A DNA stretch of 64,000 nucleotides. It comes from Bacteroides ndongoniae (GTDB lineage Bacteria; Bacteroidota; Bacteroidia; Bacteroidales; Bacteroidaceae). Positions 40,974 through 49,877 of the stretch are shown here, piece after piece. A program made the translations under genes and the position numbers. The stretch spans positions 1,223,663-1,287,662 of the forward strand of contig NZ_FNVV01000014.1 of NCBI RefSeq assembly GCF_900108345.1. Direction: 5' to 3'. Position 1 is the stretch's first letter. Each line of letters starts with the position of its first letter. The notes beneath the pieces are model-generated. The model made no database searches. It had not been told where the DNA came from and saw only the letters and a program-made list of their open reading frames with translations.

Positions 40974-41891
40974 ATGTCCGATTATGATTTAATAGCCATT
41001 TTAGGCCCGACCGCTTCCGGAAAAACCCAGTTTGCAGCCGCTTTGGCCAGCAGACTGGATACGGAAATCATTAGTGCCGATTCGCGCCAGATTTACAAAG
41101 AAATGAACCTTGGCACCGGAAAAGATCTGGCCGACTATACCGTAAACGGCAAGCAGATCCCATACCACCTTATCGACATAGCCGAGCCGGGATATAAATA
41201 TAACGTATTCGAATACCAACGCGATTTTCTGAAAGCATACGAAACCGTCAGGCTCAAAGGCAAATTGCCCATCATGTGTGGAGGTACAGGCATGTATCTG
41301 GAGTCGGTATTAAAAGGCTACCGCCTGCTCCCTGTTCCTGAGAACCCGGAACTGCGCGCACGGCTGAACGGCAAATCGCTCGATGAACTGACCGAGATAT
41401 TGAAACAATATAAAACCCTGCACAATACGACCGACGTTGACACCGCCAAACGTGCCATACGCGCCATCGAAATAGAAGAGTATTACGCACATACACCCGT
41501 AGACGAACGGGCTTTTCCGCAACTGAACAGTCTGATTGTAGGAATAGACATTGACCGCGAACTGCGCCGTGAAAAAATAACACGACGCCTGCAACAGCGG
41601 CTCGAAGAAGGAATGGTGGAAGAAGTACGCGACCTGATAAAGAAAGGCATCAAACCTGAAGACCTCATTTATTATGGTCTGGAATATAAATACCTGACTC
41701 TGTACGTTATAGGAGAACTGACTTACGAACAGATGTTCCACGACCTGGAAATAGCCATCCATCAGTTTGCCAAACGGCAGATGACATGGTTCAGAGGCAT
41801 GGAACGCCGTGGATTTACCATCCACTGGATGAATGCCCAATGGAGTATGGAAGAGAAAATAGCATTTGTAACCCAATTAATCGAACAATAA
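40974..41891 (+). CDS. miaA: tRNA dimethylallyltransferase
   Basis: 305 residues; transfers a dimethylallyl group to A37 of tRNAs that read UNN codons. P-loop AILGPTASGKTQFAAALA (near residue 8), the DSRQIYKEMNLGTGK motif, GGTGMYLESVLKGY, and the tRNA-contacting region with GIDIDRELRREKI and WFRGMERRGFTIHW. A -7 box TATCTTTG lies at 40943-40950. The next gene begins 12 bases after its stop, so the two are likely co-transcribed. Confidence 0.96.
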   Translation: MSDYDLIAILGPTASGKTQFAAALASRLDTEIISADSRQIYKEMNLGTGKDLADYTVNGKQIPYHLIDIAEPGYKYNVFEYQRDFLKAYETVRLKGKLPIMCGGTGMYLESVLKGYRLLPVPENPELRARLNGKSLDELTEILKQYKTLHNTTDVDTAKRAIRAIEIEEYYAHTPVDERAFPQLNSLIVGIDIDRELRREKITRRLQQRLEEGMVEEVRDLIKKGIKPEDLIYYGLEYKYLTLYVIGELTYEQMFHDLEIAIHQFAKRQMTWFRGMERRGFTIHWMNAQWSMEEKIAFVTQLIEQ

Positions 41892-41902
41892 AAAAGAGAC
41901 TC

Positions 41903-42829
41903 ATGAGCGTAGAACCCAATAAATGGGGAATCATATATAACCCCAAAGCCGGAACACGGAAAGTCCAAAAACGATGGAAAGAAATCAAAGAGTACATGGA
42001 CAGTAAAGGTGTGTCTTACGACTATGTACAATCCGAAGGATTCGGGTCCGTGGAACGGCTGGCTGGCATACTGGCAAACAACGGCTACCGCACCATTGTC
42101 ATCGTAGGGGGAGACGGCGCACTGAACGATGCCATCAACGGCATTATGCACTCCGACGCAGAAGACAAGGAAAACATTGCCATCGGAATCATCCCCAATG
42201 GCATCGGGAACGACTTTGCCAAATATTGGGACATCGGCTCCGAGTACAAAGAGGCCGTGGACTACCTCATCGAAGGCAGACGACGCAAGATAGACGTCGG
42301 TACCTGCTACTATTATGATGGTGAAAAGCATCAGACCCGCTATTTTCTGAATGCCATCAACATCGGACTGGGAGCACGTATCGTAAAAATCACCGACCAG
42401 TGTAAGCGTTTCTGGGGAGTAAAAGCCCTGTCGTACTTCATGGCCTTGCTTTCCATCATATTCGAACGCAAGCTCTATCGGATGCATCTGAAAATCAACG
42501 GCGAGCACATCCGCGGACGCATCATGACCGTATGCATAGGCAGCGCATGGGGATATGGACAAGCCCCCAGTGCCGTTCCTTATAACGGATGGCTGGATGT
42601 ATCGGTCATCTATCGTCCGGAATTACTGCAACTTTGGTCCGGATTGTGGATGCTTATCCAGGGACGAATCCTCAACCACAAAGTAGTCAGACCCTACCGG
42701 ACTCAGAAAGTCAAAGTATTGCGGGCTCAAAACGCTTCTGTCGATTTGGACGGACGAATTCTCGACCGCCACTTCCCGTTGGATATCGGAGTGTTGCATG
42801 AAGCTATCACGCTGATTATCCCCAATTGA
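41903..42829 (+). CDS. Diacylglycerol/sphingosine-kinase family lipid kinase
   Basis: About 308 residues with the DAGK catalytic domain: IIYNPKAGTRKVQKRW at the start, IVIVGGDGALNDAINGIMH (near 62-80, the GGDG nucleotide motif), and IGIIPNGIGNDFAKYW. The C-terminal beta domain holds RRKIDVGTCYYY and NAINIGLGARIV, then LDVSVIYRPELLQL and DGRILDRHFPLDI. It phosphorylates a lipid at the membrane surface, likely diacylglycerol or a sphingoid base (Bacteroides make sphingolipids); the substrate is not decided. The frame extends to 41786 inside miaA; the ATG at 41903 is the family start and lies 12 bases after miaA. Confidence 0.9.
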   Translation: MSVEPNKWGIIYNPKAGTRKVQKRWKEIKEYMDSKGVSYDYVQSEGFGSVERLAGILANNGYRTIVIVGGDGALNDAINGIMHSDAEDKENIAIGIIPNGIGNDFAKYWDIGSEYKEAVDYLIEGRRRKIDVGTCYYYDGEKHQTRYFLNAINIGLGARIVKITDQCKRFWGVKALSYFMALLSIIFERKLYRMHLKINGEHIRGRIMTVCIGSAWGYGQAPSAVPYNGWLDVSVIYRPELLQLWSGLWMLIQGRILNHKVVRPYRTQKVKVLRAQNASVDLDGRILDRHFPLDIGVLHEAITLIIPN

Positions 42830-42906
42830 CAGTAAGCCATACTATTTCAGCTAATAAAAAGCAAATTAAATAAGTCTTATTACAAAGACAGATATTAGAA
42901 CTTATT

Positions 42907-43719
42907 ATGATAGAACTAAAAAACAATCCTGCCGGCAACTTTTTCCTGATTGCCGGTCCTTGTGTAATTGAAGGAGAAGAAATGGCCTTGCGCATTGCAG
43001 AACGCATTGTGGGCATCACCGAAAAGTTACAGATACCTTACGTGTTCAAAGGCTCTTATCGGAAAGCCAACCGCTCGCGTCTGGACTCATTCATGGGAAT
43101 CGGCGACGAAAAAGCCCTGAAGATACTCAAAAAAGTACACGATACGTTCGGCGTACCGACTGTAACAGACATCCATGCAGCCGACGAAGCAGAAATGGCA
43201 GCCGAATACGTTGACATTCTGCAAATTCCTGCTTTCCTTTGCCGGCAAACGGACCTGCTGATAGCTGCAGCCAAGACGGGTAAGACCATCAACATCAAAA
43301 AAGGACAATTCCTGTCGCCGCTTGCCATGCGTTTTGCCGCCGAAAAAGTGATTGAAGCCGGCAATAAACACGTCATGCTGACCGAACGCGGTACTACCTT
43401 CGGCTATCAGGATCTGGTAATAGACTATCGGGGTATTCCTGAAATGCAATCGTTCGGCTTCCCAGTAATCCTTGATGCTACCCACTCCTTACAGCAGCCG
43501 AATCAAGCCAGTGGAGTAACCGGAGGAATGCCTCAGCTTATTGAAACAGTGGCTAAAGCTGGTATTGCAGTAGGAGTAGACGGGCTGTTCATCGAAACAC
43601 ACGAGAATCCGGCTGTAGCCAAGAGCGACGGTGCGAACATGCTGAAGCTGGACTTGCTGGAAGGACTGCTCACCAAATTAGTAAGAATAAGGAAAGCCAT
43701 TAAAGAAACAGAAGACTAA
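42907..43719 (+). CDS. kdsA: 3-deoxy-8-phosphooctulonate synthase
   Basis: 270 residues; condenses arabinose 5-phosphate and phosphoenolpyruvate to KDO 8-phosphate for lipid A core. Motifs: IAGPCVIEGEEMALRIAE, FKGSYRKANRSRLDSF, TVTDIHAADEAE, QIPAFLCRQTDLL, INIKKGQFLSP, LTERGTTFGYQDLVIDYRG, and VILDATHSLQQPN. Length agrees with the family. It lies 77 bases after the lipid-kinase gene on the same strand. Confidence 0.97.
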   Translation: MIELKNNPAGNFFLIAGPCVIEGEEMALRIAERIVGITEKLQIPYVFKGSYRKANRSRLDSFMGIGDEKALKILKKVHDTFGVPTVTDIHAADEAEMAAEYVDILQIPAFLCRQTDLLIAAAKTGKTINIKKGQFLSPLAMRFAAEKVIEAGNKHVMLTERGTTFGYQDLVIDYRGIPEMQSFGFPVILDATHSLQQPNQASGVTGGMPQLIETVAKAGIAVGVDGLFIETHENPAVAKSDGANMLKLDLLEGLLTKLVRIRKAIKETED

Positions 43720-43805
43720 ATTCCAAAATATTTTTAGGCTTCTGTGTGATTTATCGCTTTTCTTTCCGACAGATAAGTCAGAAAACAACTTAATTACAAA
43801 AAGAA

Positions 43806-46646
43806 ATGAAACATCTATTTCGTAAATTAGGATTTGCCGTTATCATGTTATGCGGCAGTTTCCAACTGGCATCGGCTCAGATGCAGATGCCTCCCATCCC
43901 GGTAGATAAAGATGTACGTATCGGACATCTTGACAACGGTCTGACCTATTACATCCGCCACAACGCCCTGCCCGAGCATCGTGTCGAATTCCACATTGCT
44001 CAAAAAGTAGGTTCTATCCTTGAAGAACCACAACAACGTGGTTTGGCTCACTTCCTGGAGCACATGGCCTTCAACGGAACCAAGAACTTCCCGGGCGATG
44101 AAAAAGGACTGGGCATCGTACAGTGGTGCGAAACCAAAGGTATCAAGTTTGGTGTGAACCTCAATGCCTATACTTCAGTAGACCAGACTGTTTATCGCAT
44201 CAGCAATGTGCCTACTGATGATCAAAGCGTAGTAGACTCCTGCTTGCTCATTCTGCATGACTGGAGCAACGCCGTACTGCTGTCAGACAAAGAAATCGAT
44301 AAAGAGCGCGGCGTCATTCACGAAGAATGGCGTAGCCGGAACAGCGGCATCATGCGTCTGTACACCGAAGCCCAGGCCGTGATGTACCCGGGAGACAAAT
44401 ATGCAGACTGTATGCCTATCGGAAGCATTGATGTCATTGATAACTTCCCCTATCAGGCTATCCGCGACTATTACGCCAAATGGTATCGTCCCGACCTGCA
44501 GGGAATCATCATTGTGGGCGACATAGACGTTGACCAGATGGAAGCCAAAATCAAGTCAGTATTTGCTGACGTGAAGAAGCCCGTCAACCCGGCCGAACGT
44601 GTTTATTATCCGGTAGCCGACAACCAGGAACCTTTGGTTTACATCGGTAAGGATAAAGAAATTGACGACCCGACTATCGAAATCTACTTCAAGCAAGACC
44701 CGACACCCGACTCCATTAAAGGGAACATGGCTTACCTGCTGCAGCAATACATGCTTAGCATGACTACCAGCATGCTCAACTCCCGCTTGAACGAATTGCG
44801 TCAGTCTGCCAATCCTCCGTTCATCTATGCCGGATGCTATTATGGAAATTACTTCCTTGCACAGACCAAAGATGCCTTTACTTTAAGCATCAGCAGCAAG
44901 GCAGAAGGCATTAACGAAGCCCTGAAAGCCGGATTGACCGAACTGGAACGCGTACGCCGCTACGGATTCACCGAAAGCGAATACAAACGCGCACGTGCCA
45001 ACTACCTGCAACGTCTGGAATCGGCTTACAATGAACGCGAGAAGACCAAAAACGATTCTTACGTCAACGAATATATCAACCACTTCCTGATGGCAGAACC
45101 GATCCCCGGCATCGAATTCGAATATACGACCATGAATCAGATTGCTCCGAACATCCCGATAATGGCCATCAACCAGGCAATCCAACAAGGTGGTCTGCTG
45201 CCCGACAACAACCAGGTAGTATTCATTGCTGCTCCTGAAAAAGAAGGAATTGTTTGTCCTACCAAAGAAGAGGTTGTCGCACAGCTGAAAGGCATGAAAG
45301 ACCTCAAGGTAGAAGCTTATGTTGACAAAGTATCCAACGAACCGCTGATGAAAGAAGCTCCGAAAGGTGGCAAAATCGTATCGGAAAACACGAATGCCAT
45401 TTACGGAACAACAGAACTGACCCTGTCGAACGGTGTGAAAGTCTACATCAAGAAGACTGACTTCAAAGCCGACGAAATCCAGATGAAAGGCGTAAGCCTG
45501 GGCGGTACAAGCCTCTTCCCCGATAATGATAAACTCGAAATGAGTTACCTGAACAGTGTCATACAAGCTGGTGGACTTGGCAACTTCAGCAAAGTAGACC
45601 TGACCAAGATGTTGGCTGGCAAGAAAGTATCTGTCAACGCCGCAGTCGGTGCCAATACAGAAGGCATCACCGGAAGCTGCTCGCCCAAAGATTTCGAAAC
45701 CATGATGCAGCTTACTTACCTGAGCTTCACAGCTCCCCGCAAGGATATGGATGCCTTTGCATCACTGAAAAGCCGCATCAAAGCCCAACTGGAAAGTGCT
45801 GAATCGAATCCGTTGAGCAGCATCAACGATACTATCCAGAAGATGATGTACGGTTACCACCCACGCTACTTCAGCATGAAGCCTGAAATGGTAGACCAGA
45901 TCAACTACGATCGCATCATCGAGATGTACAAAGACCGTTTTGCCGATGCCAGCGACTTCCGTTTCTTCCTGGTAGGTAACGTTGACATCGAAAAGGTAAA
46001 ACCGCTGATCGAGCAATATCTGGGCGCACTGCCTTCGACCGGACGCAAAGAAACCTTCCGCGACAACCACATGGATATAGCCAAAGGTATGCTGGAAAAT
46101 ACTTACGCCAAAGAACAACAAACCCCGATGGCTACCGTATTCATGCTTTATTCCGGCAAGTGCAAATATGATCTGAAAGACAATCTTCTGATGAGCTTCC
46201 TGACTCAGGCTCTTGACATGGTTTATACTGAAGAAGTTCGCGAAAAAGAAGGTGGTACATACGGTGTAAGCAGCTACGGACAACTGTCTAAACATCCGAA
46301 TGAGAAATTCATGCTGCAAATCGTTTATCAGACAGACCCTGCCAAGAAAGATCACCTGAACGGTATCATCGACGCACAAATGAAGAAGATGGCTTCCGAA
46401 GGTCCGACTGAAGAGCATCTGCAAAAGATCAAAGAATACATGCTGAAGAAGTACAAAGACAACCAGAAAGAAAACGGCTACTGGCTGAACAATCTGGACG
46501 AGTACTTCTATACAGGTGTAGATTACACTCAGGGTTACGAAGAAGCTGTAAACAACATCACCGTCAAAGACGTACAGAAATTTGCTGCCGACTTGGTTAA
46601 CCAAGGTAACAAGATTACAGTTGTGATGACAGTGCCTGAGAAGTAA
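43806..46646 (+). CDS. Periplasmic M16-family zinc metallopeptidase
   Basis: 946 residues with a signal peptide (about 1-24, LASAQ cleavage). The N-terminal half has the inverted zinc motif HFLEHMAFNG (HxxEH at residues 82-86) and the downstream Glu in INKERGVIHEEW-like ERGVIHEEWR. The second half is a catalytically inactive M16 domain, as usual for the two-domain (pitrilysin-like) form. It degrades peptides in the periplasm or at the outer membrane. A possible transcription start region lies in the 86 bases after kdsA. The intergenic region after it holds a structured repeat. Confidence 0.94.
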   Translation: MKHLFRKLGFAVIMLCGSFQLASAQMQMPPIPVDKDVRIGHLDNGLTYYIRHNALPEHRVEFHIAQKVGSILEEPQQRGLAHFLEHMAFNGTKNFPGDEKGLGIVQWCETKGIKFGVNLNAYTSVDQTVYRISNVPTDDQSVVDSCLLILHDWSNAVLLSDKEIDKERGVIHEEWRSRNSGIMRLYTEAQAVMYPGDKYADCMPIGSIDVIDNFPYQAIRDYYAKWYRPDLQGIIIVGDIDVDQMEAKIKSVFADVKKPVNPAERVYYPVADNQEPLVYIGKDKEIDDPTIEIYFKQDPTPDSIKGNMAYLLQQYMLSMTTSMLNSRLNELRQSANPPFIYAGCYYGNYFLAQTKDAFTLSISSKAEGINEALKAGLTELERVRRYGFTESEYKRARANYLQRLESAYNEREKTKNDSYVNEYINHFLMAEPIPGIEFEYTTMNQIAPNIPIMAINQAIQQGGLLPDNNQVVFIAAPEKEGIVCPTKEEVVAQLKGMKDLKVEAYVDKVSNEPLMKEAPKGGKIVSENTNAIYGTTELTLSNGVKVYIKKTDFKADEIQMKGVSLGGTSLFPDNDKLEMSYLNSVIQAGGLGNFSKVDLTKMLAGKKVSVNAAVGANTEGITGSCSPKDFETMMQLTYLSFTAPRKDMDAFASLKSRIKAQLESAESNPLSSINDTIQKMMYGYHPRYFSMKPEMVDQINYDRIIEMYKDRFADASDFRFFLVGNVDIEKVKPLIEQYLGALPSTGRKETFRDNHMDIAKGMLENTYAKEQQTPMATVFMLYSGKCKYDLKDNLLMSFLTQALDMVYTEEVREKEGGTYGVSSYGQLSKHPNEKFMLQIVYQTDPAKKDHLNGIIDAQMKKMASEGPTEEHLQKIKEYMLKKYKDNQKENGYWLNNLDEYFYTGVDYTQGYEEAVNNITVKDVQKFAADLVNQGNKITVVMTVPEK

Positions 46647-46683
46647 TAATCTAATTTAAGTTTCGCAAATGCTCAACTTAGTA

Positions 46684-46864
46684 GTTGACAAGGCTTCAGT
46701 CAACAAGTCTACAGGGTTGGAAATGCCTTGTCAACTCGTCAACCTGTTACTCGTCAACTGTAACTTGAGCTTGCGAAAGTTGAATAATCTGAAAAGATAA
46801 TCAAGCACAAACATACGAGGGTGTGTCGAAACAACAAAATATTGTCCGTTTTCGGCACACCTTC
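46684..46864. repeat. Inverted repeats and terminator in 46647-46903
   Basis: GTTGACAAGGC (46684-46694) is the exact reverse complement of 46725-46735, and the words GTCAAC/GTTGAC recur five more times around it. AAGTTTCGCA at about 46660 faces TGCGAAAGTT at about 46775. A terminator follows: GAGGGTGTGTCGAAA-like left arm (about 46817) pairs with TTTTCGGCACACCTTC (about 46849-46864). Confidence 0.65.
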
Positions 46865-46903
46865 TTCTTTCTAAAATCGTATATAACTGCCTATTAAAAA
46901 ACA

Positions 46904-48394
46904 ATGAACCTTTTCTTAGAACTCCGACGCCACGGCAAACTTGCCAATCAGCGCAATCCCATGTACGAGAAAAGCCGCTTCGCCAAATTCTGGATCTATC
47001 TGATGGTAGTATTCTGGGCCGGCTATCTCATCTTTTTCGGCATAACGTTTGCCTTTGCTTTCAGTGAAGGAGCACAGGAAGCCTATCATTTACTGAACGG
47101 CGGACTGCTTTTTATCCTTGCACTCGATTTCGTTATCCGCCTGCCTTTTCAAAAAACACCTTCACAGGAAGTCAAACCCTACATGCTGCTCCCCATTAAG
47201 CGCAGCCGGCTCATCGACTGTCTGCTGACACGTTCCGGTCTGGATTCATTCAATCTGTTCTGGTTCTTTTTCTTTGTCCCGTTTGCCATTCTGACCATTG
47301 CCCGTTTCTACGGAGTAACAGGAGTCTTAACCTATCTGATAGGCATCTGGCTACTAATGCTGCTCAACAACTACTGGTTCCTGCTTTGCCGTATGCTTAT
47401 GGGAGAACGCTTCTGGTGGTTTTTACTCCCGGTCTTGGTTTATGGCGCATTGGGAGCAGCCTTCTTCATTCCCGATGAAAGTCCGCTATTCGACTTCTGC
47501 ATCAATGTGGGCGAAGGTTTCATTTTGGGTAACTGGCTGACGTTTGCCGTTACTTTGGCCATCATTGCTCTGTTCTACCTGTTAGACCGCTATGTAATCG
47601 GAAAGATGATTTACGGCGAAATCAATAAAGTAGAAGATACGACTGTGCAGGTAAAACATGTATCGGAATACCGTTTCCTGGAACGTTACGGCCAGGTGGG
47701 CGAATACATGAAGCTGGAACTGAAGATGCTGCTGCGCAACAAAATCTGTAAGCGCGGACTCTATTCGGCCGGTGGCGTGGTACTGGTATTCAGTGCTCTC
47801 ATTGCCTTCACAGATGCCTATCAGGGAGGAATGAAAGATTTTCTGGTTATGTACAACTTTGCATTATTCGGCATTCTGTTCCTGAGCACCATCATGGGCT
47901 ACGAAGGAAACTATATAGACGGGCTGATGAGCCGCAAGGAAAGCATTTACTCGCTTCTGCAAGCCAAATACGCCATCTACAGCATCGGACAGGTTATTCC
48001 GCTGGTTATGATCATTCCCGCCATCATTATGAGCAAAGTAACACTGCTCACCGCCATTTCATGGTTTTTCTTCATCCCCGGCTTTGTGTACTTCGGTATG
48101 TTCCAGATGGCTGTATACAACAACCGGACAGTAGACATGAACAACAAGATGACTCAGCGAAACGTCGGTACAGGCATGCAGAACCTGATTTCGTCGGCTG
48201 TATTCATAGTCCCCTTGCTGCTATATTTCCTGCTGCACTTCCTGACAGGCGAAACAACAACCGCATGGATATTCATAGCCATCGGACTCGCCTTTATACT
48301 GACTTCGAGATACTGGCTGCGCAACGTCTACAACCGCTTCATGAAACGGCGGTATAAAAACATGGAAGGCTTCCGCGACAGCCGACAGAAATAA
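46904..48394 (+). CDS. DUF5687 ABC-transporter permease-like membrane protein
   Basis: 496 residues with about 10-12 membrane helices and a short cytoplasmic stretch in the middle (VEDTTVQVKHVSEYRFLERYG). It matches the Bacteroidota DUF5687 family, which is found beside an ATP-binding subunit and is thought to be its permease. The next gene, 69 bases downstream, is that ATPase. Together they form an ABC exporter of unknown substrate; a lipid, peptide or small molecule are all possible. No substrate-binding protein is present, which favours export. Confidence 0.88.
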   Translation: MNLFLELRRHGKLANQRNPMYEKSRFAKFWIYLMVVFWAGYLIFFGITFAFAFSEGAQEAYHLLNGGLLFILALDFVIRLPFQKTPSQEVKPYMLLPIKRSRLIDCLLTRSGLDSFNLFWFFFFVPFAILTIARFYGVTGVLTYLIGIWLLMLLNNYWFLLCRMLMGERFWWFLLPVLVYGALGAAFFIPDESPLFDFCINVGEGFILGNWLTFAVTLAIIALFYLLDRYVIGKMIYGEINKVEDTTVQVKHVSEYRFLERYGQVGEYMKLELKMLLRNKICKRGLYSAGGVVLVFSALIAFTDAYQGGMKDFLVMYNFALFGILFLSTIMGYEGNYIDGLMSRKESIYSLLQAKYAIYSIGQVIPLVMIIPAIIMSKVTLLTAISWFFFIPGFVYFGMFQMAVYNNRTVDMNNKMTQRNVGTGMQNLISSAVFIVPLLLYFLLHFLTGETTTAWIFIAIGLAFILTSRYWLRNVYNRFMKRRYKNMEGFRDSRQK

Positions 48395-48463
48395 CCGGGC
48401 TATCCCATAGAAAACAGTTCTTCGGATATCCCCATCATCAACTATCCAGCTTAAAAACAAACT

Positions 48464-49237
48464 ATGATTCAGATTACCAATTTACAGAAAAAGTTCGGCG
48501 AAAAAATAGCCGTCAACATAGACAATTACACCATCGGGAAGGGCGAAATGCTGGGTCTCGTAGGTAACAACGGCGCCGGAAAAACTACTTTATTCCGCCT
48601 TATCCTCGACCTGCTGCAAGCCGACCAAGGCGAAGTCACCATCAATGATATCAACGTAGCCCGAAGCGAGGACTGGAAAAGCATAACCGGAGCCTACATC
48701 GACGACGGTTTCCTGATCGACTACCTGACTCCTGAAGAATACTTCTACTTCATCGGCAAAATGTACGGTCTGAAGAAGGAAGAGGTAGACGAACGGCTGA
48801 AACCATTCGAACGCTTTATGAACAACGAGGTGCTGGGACAAAAGAAGTTCATACGCAACTACTCCATGGGAAACAAGCAGAAAATAGGCATCATCTCTGC
48901 CATGCTGCACTATCCCCAGTTGCTGATACTCGACGAGCCGTTCAACTTCCTCGACCCCAGTTCGCAGGCTGTCATCAAGCATCTGCTGAAAAAGTATAGC
49001 GACGAACATCAGGCCACGGTCATCATCTCCAGCCACAACCTGAACCACACGGTCGACATCTGCCCACGCATCGCTTTGCTGGAACACGGTGTCATCATCC
49101 GCGACATCCACAACGAAAACAATTCAGCAGAAAAAGAACTGGAAGACTACTTCAATGTCCGTGTCGAAGAAGAACTGGAAGAAGAAGCCAGCCAGCAAAA
49201 CGAAGAAAAGCAAGATAACCAAACCGAATTGCAATGA
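48464..49237 (+). CDS. ABC transporter ATP-binding subunit
   Basis: 257 residues. Walker A LVGNNGAGKTTLFRL (near residue 31), signature YSMGNKQKIGIISAML, Walker B LLILDEPFNFLDPSS, and H-loop VIISSHNLNH. It powers the DUF5687 permease encoded just upstream. The C-terminal ~30 residues are a highly acidic Glu/Gln tail. It overlaps the NlpC/P60 gene by 4 bases, so the three genes form one unit. Confidence 0.94.
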   Translation: MIQITNLQKKFGEKIAVNIDNYTIGKGEMLGLVGNNGAGKTTLFRLILDLLQADQGEVTINDINVARSEDWKSITGAYIDDGFLIDYLTPEEYFYFIGKMYGLKKEEVDERLKPFERFMNNEVLGQKKFIRNYSMGNKQKIGIISAMLHYPQLLILDEPFNFLDPSSQAVIKHLLKKYSDEHQATVIISSHNLNHTVDICPRIALLEHGVIIRDIHNENNSAEKELEDYFNVRVEEELEEEASQQNEEKQDNQTELQ

Positions 49238-49746
49238 AACAGTCCATCGTCCATGCCCTCTGCCTCCTGCTTCTGGCTATCGGAGTGAGTTCGTGCCACA
49301 CGTCGGCTCCCCGACTGAACTATCAATCTCTGGCCCGCGCTTCCCTCAAACTGGGTATGGACATCGAACGGACCGACAACCACCAGCTGTACATACAAGC
49401 CGCCGAATGGATAGGCACCCCCTATCGTGCCGGCGGCACCAGCAAGCGTGGAACGGACTGTTCGGGACTGGTAGCACAACTCTATAAAAAAGTCTACCAC
49501 ATACGTTTGCCACGCAGCACTTCCGGCCAACTGGAAGAAAGCCGGAAAGTGTCACGACGCAATTTGCGCGAGGGCGACCTTGTATTTTTCACCAGTCGCA
49601 CCTCGCGCAAAAAAGTGGCTCATGTAGGCATCTATCTGAAAAACGGCAAGTTTATTCATGCCAGCACCAGTCGTGGGGTAATCGTAAGCAGTCTGAAAGA
49701 AGACTATTATTCCCGACACTGGCTTCGGGGCGGAAGAATAAAGTAA
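49234..49746 (+). CDS. NlpC/P60 (C40) peptidoglycan endopeptidase lipoprotein
   Basis: 170 residues. Lipoprotein signal with lipobox GVSSC (cysteine near residue 21). The NlpC/P60 domain has the catalytic Cys in GTDCSGLVAQLYKKVY (near 69), the His in VAHVGIYLKNGKFIHAST (near 128) and RSTSGQLEE before it. It cuts the stem peptide between D-Glu and the diamino acid. The ATG overlaps the ABC ATPase stop by 4 bases, so it is translated with the exporter pair. Confidence 0.95.
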   Translation: MKQSIVHALCLLLLAIGVSSCHTSAPRLNYQSLARASLKLGMDIERTDNHQLYIQAAEWIGTPYRAGGTSKRGTDCSGLVAQLYKKVYHIRLPRSTSGQLEESRKVSRRNLREGDLVFFTSRTSRKKVAHVGIYLKNGKFIHASTSRGVIVSSLKEDYYSRHWLRGGRIK

Positions 49747-49877
49747 ACCATCTGCCTGTTTCGGTACGATTCTCTGCATTTCCCCATGTACCGGTTTGTT
49801 ACGACTGATGCAATAACACAATAGTCTTTTGCAACCAAACTCTCAGACGATGCTATCCCCGAAAAACGTTTCAAGCG

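Noticed and set aside
41786..41902. Longer start of the lipid-kinase gene inside miaA
   Set aside because: The 39 extra residues overlap the end of miaA in another frame, and the family start MSVEPNKWGIIYNPKAG begins at 41903.
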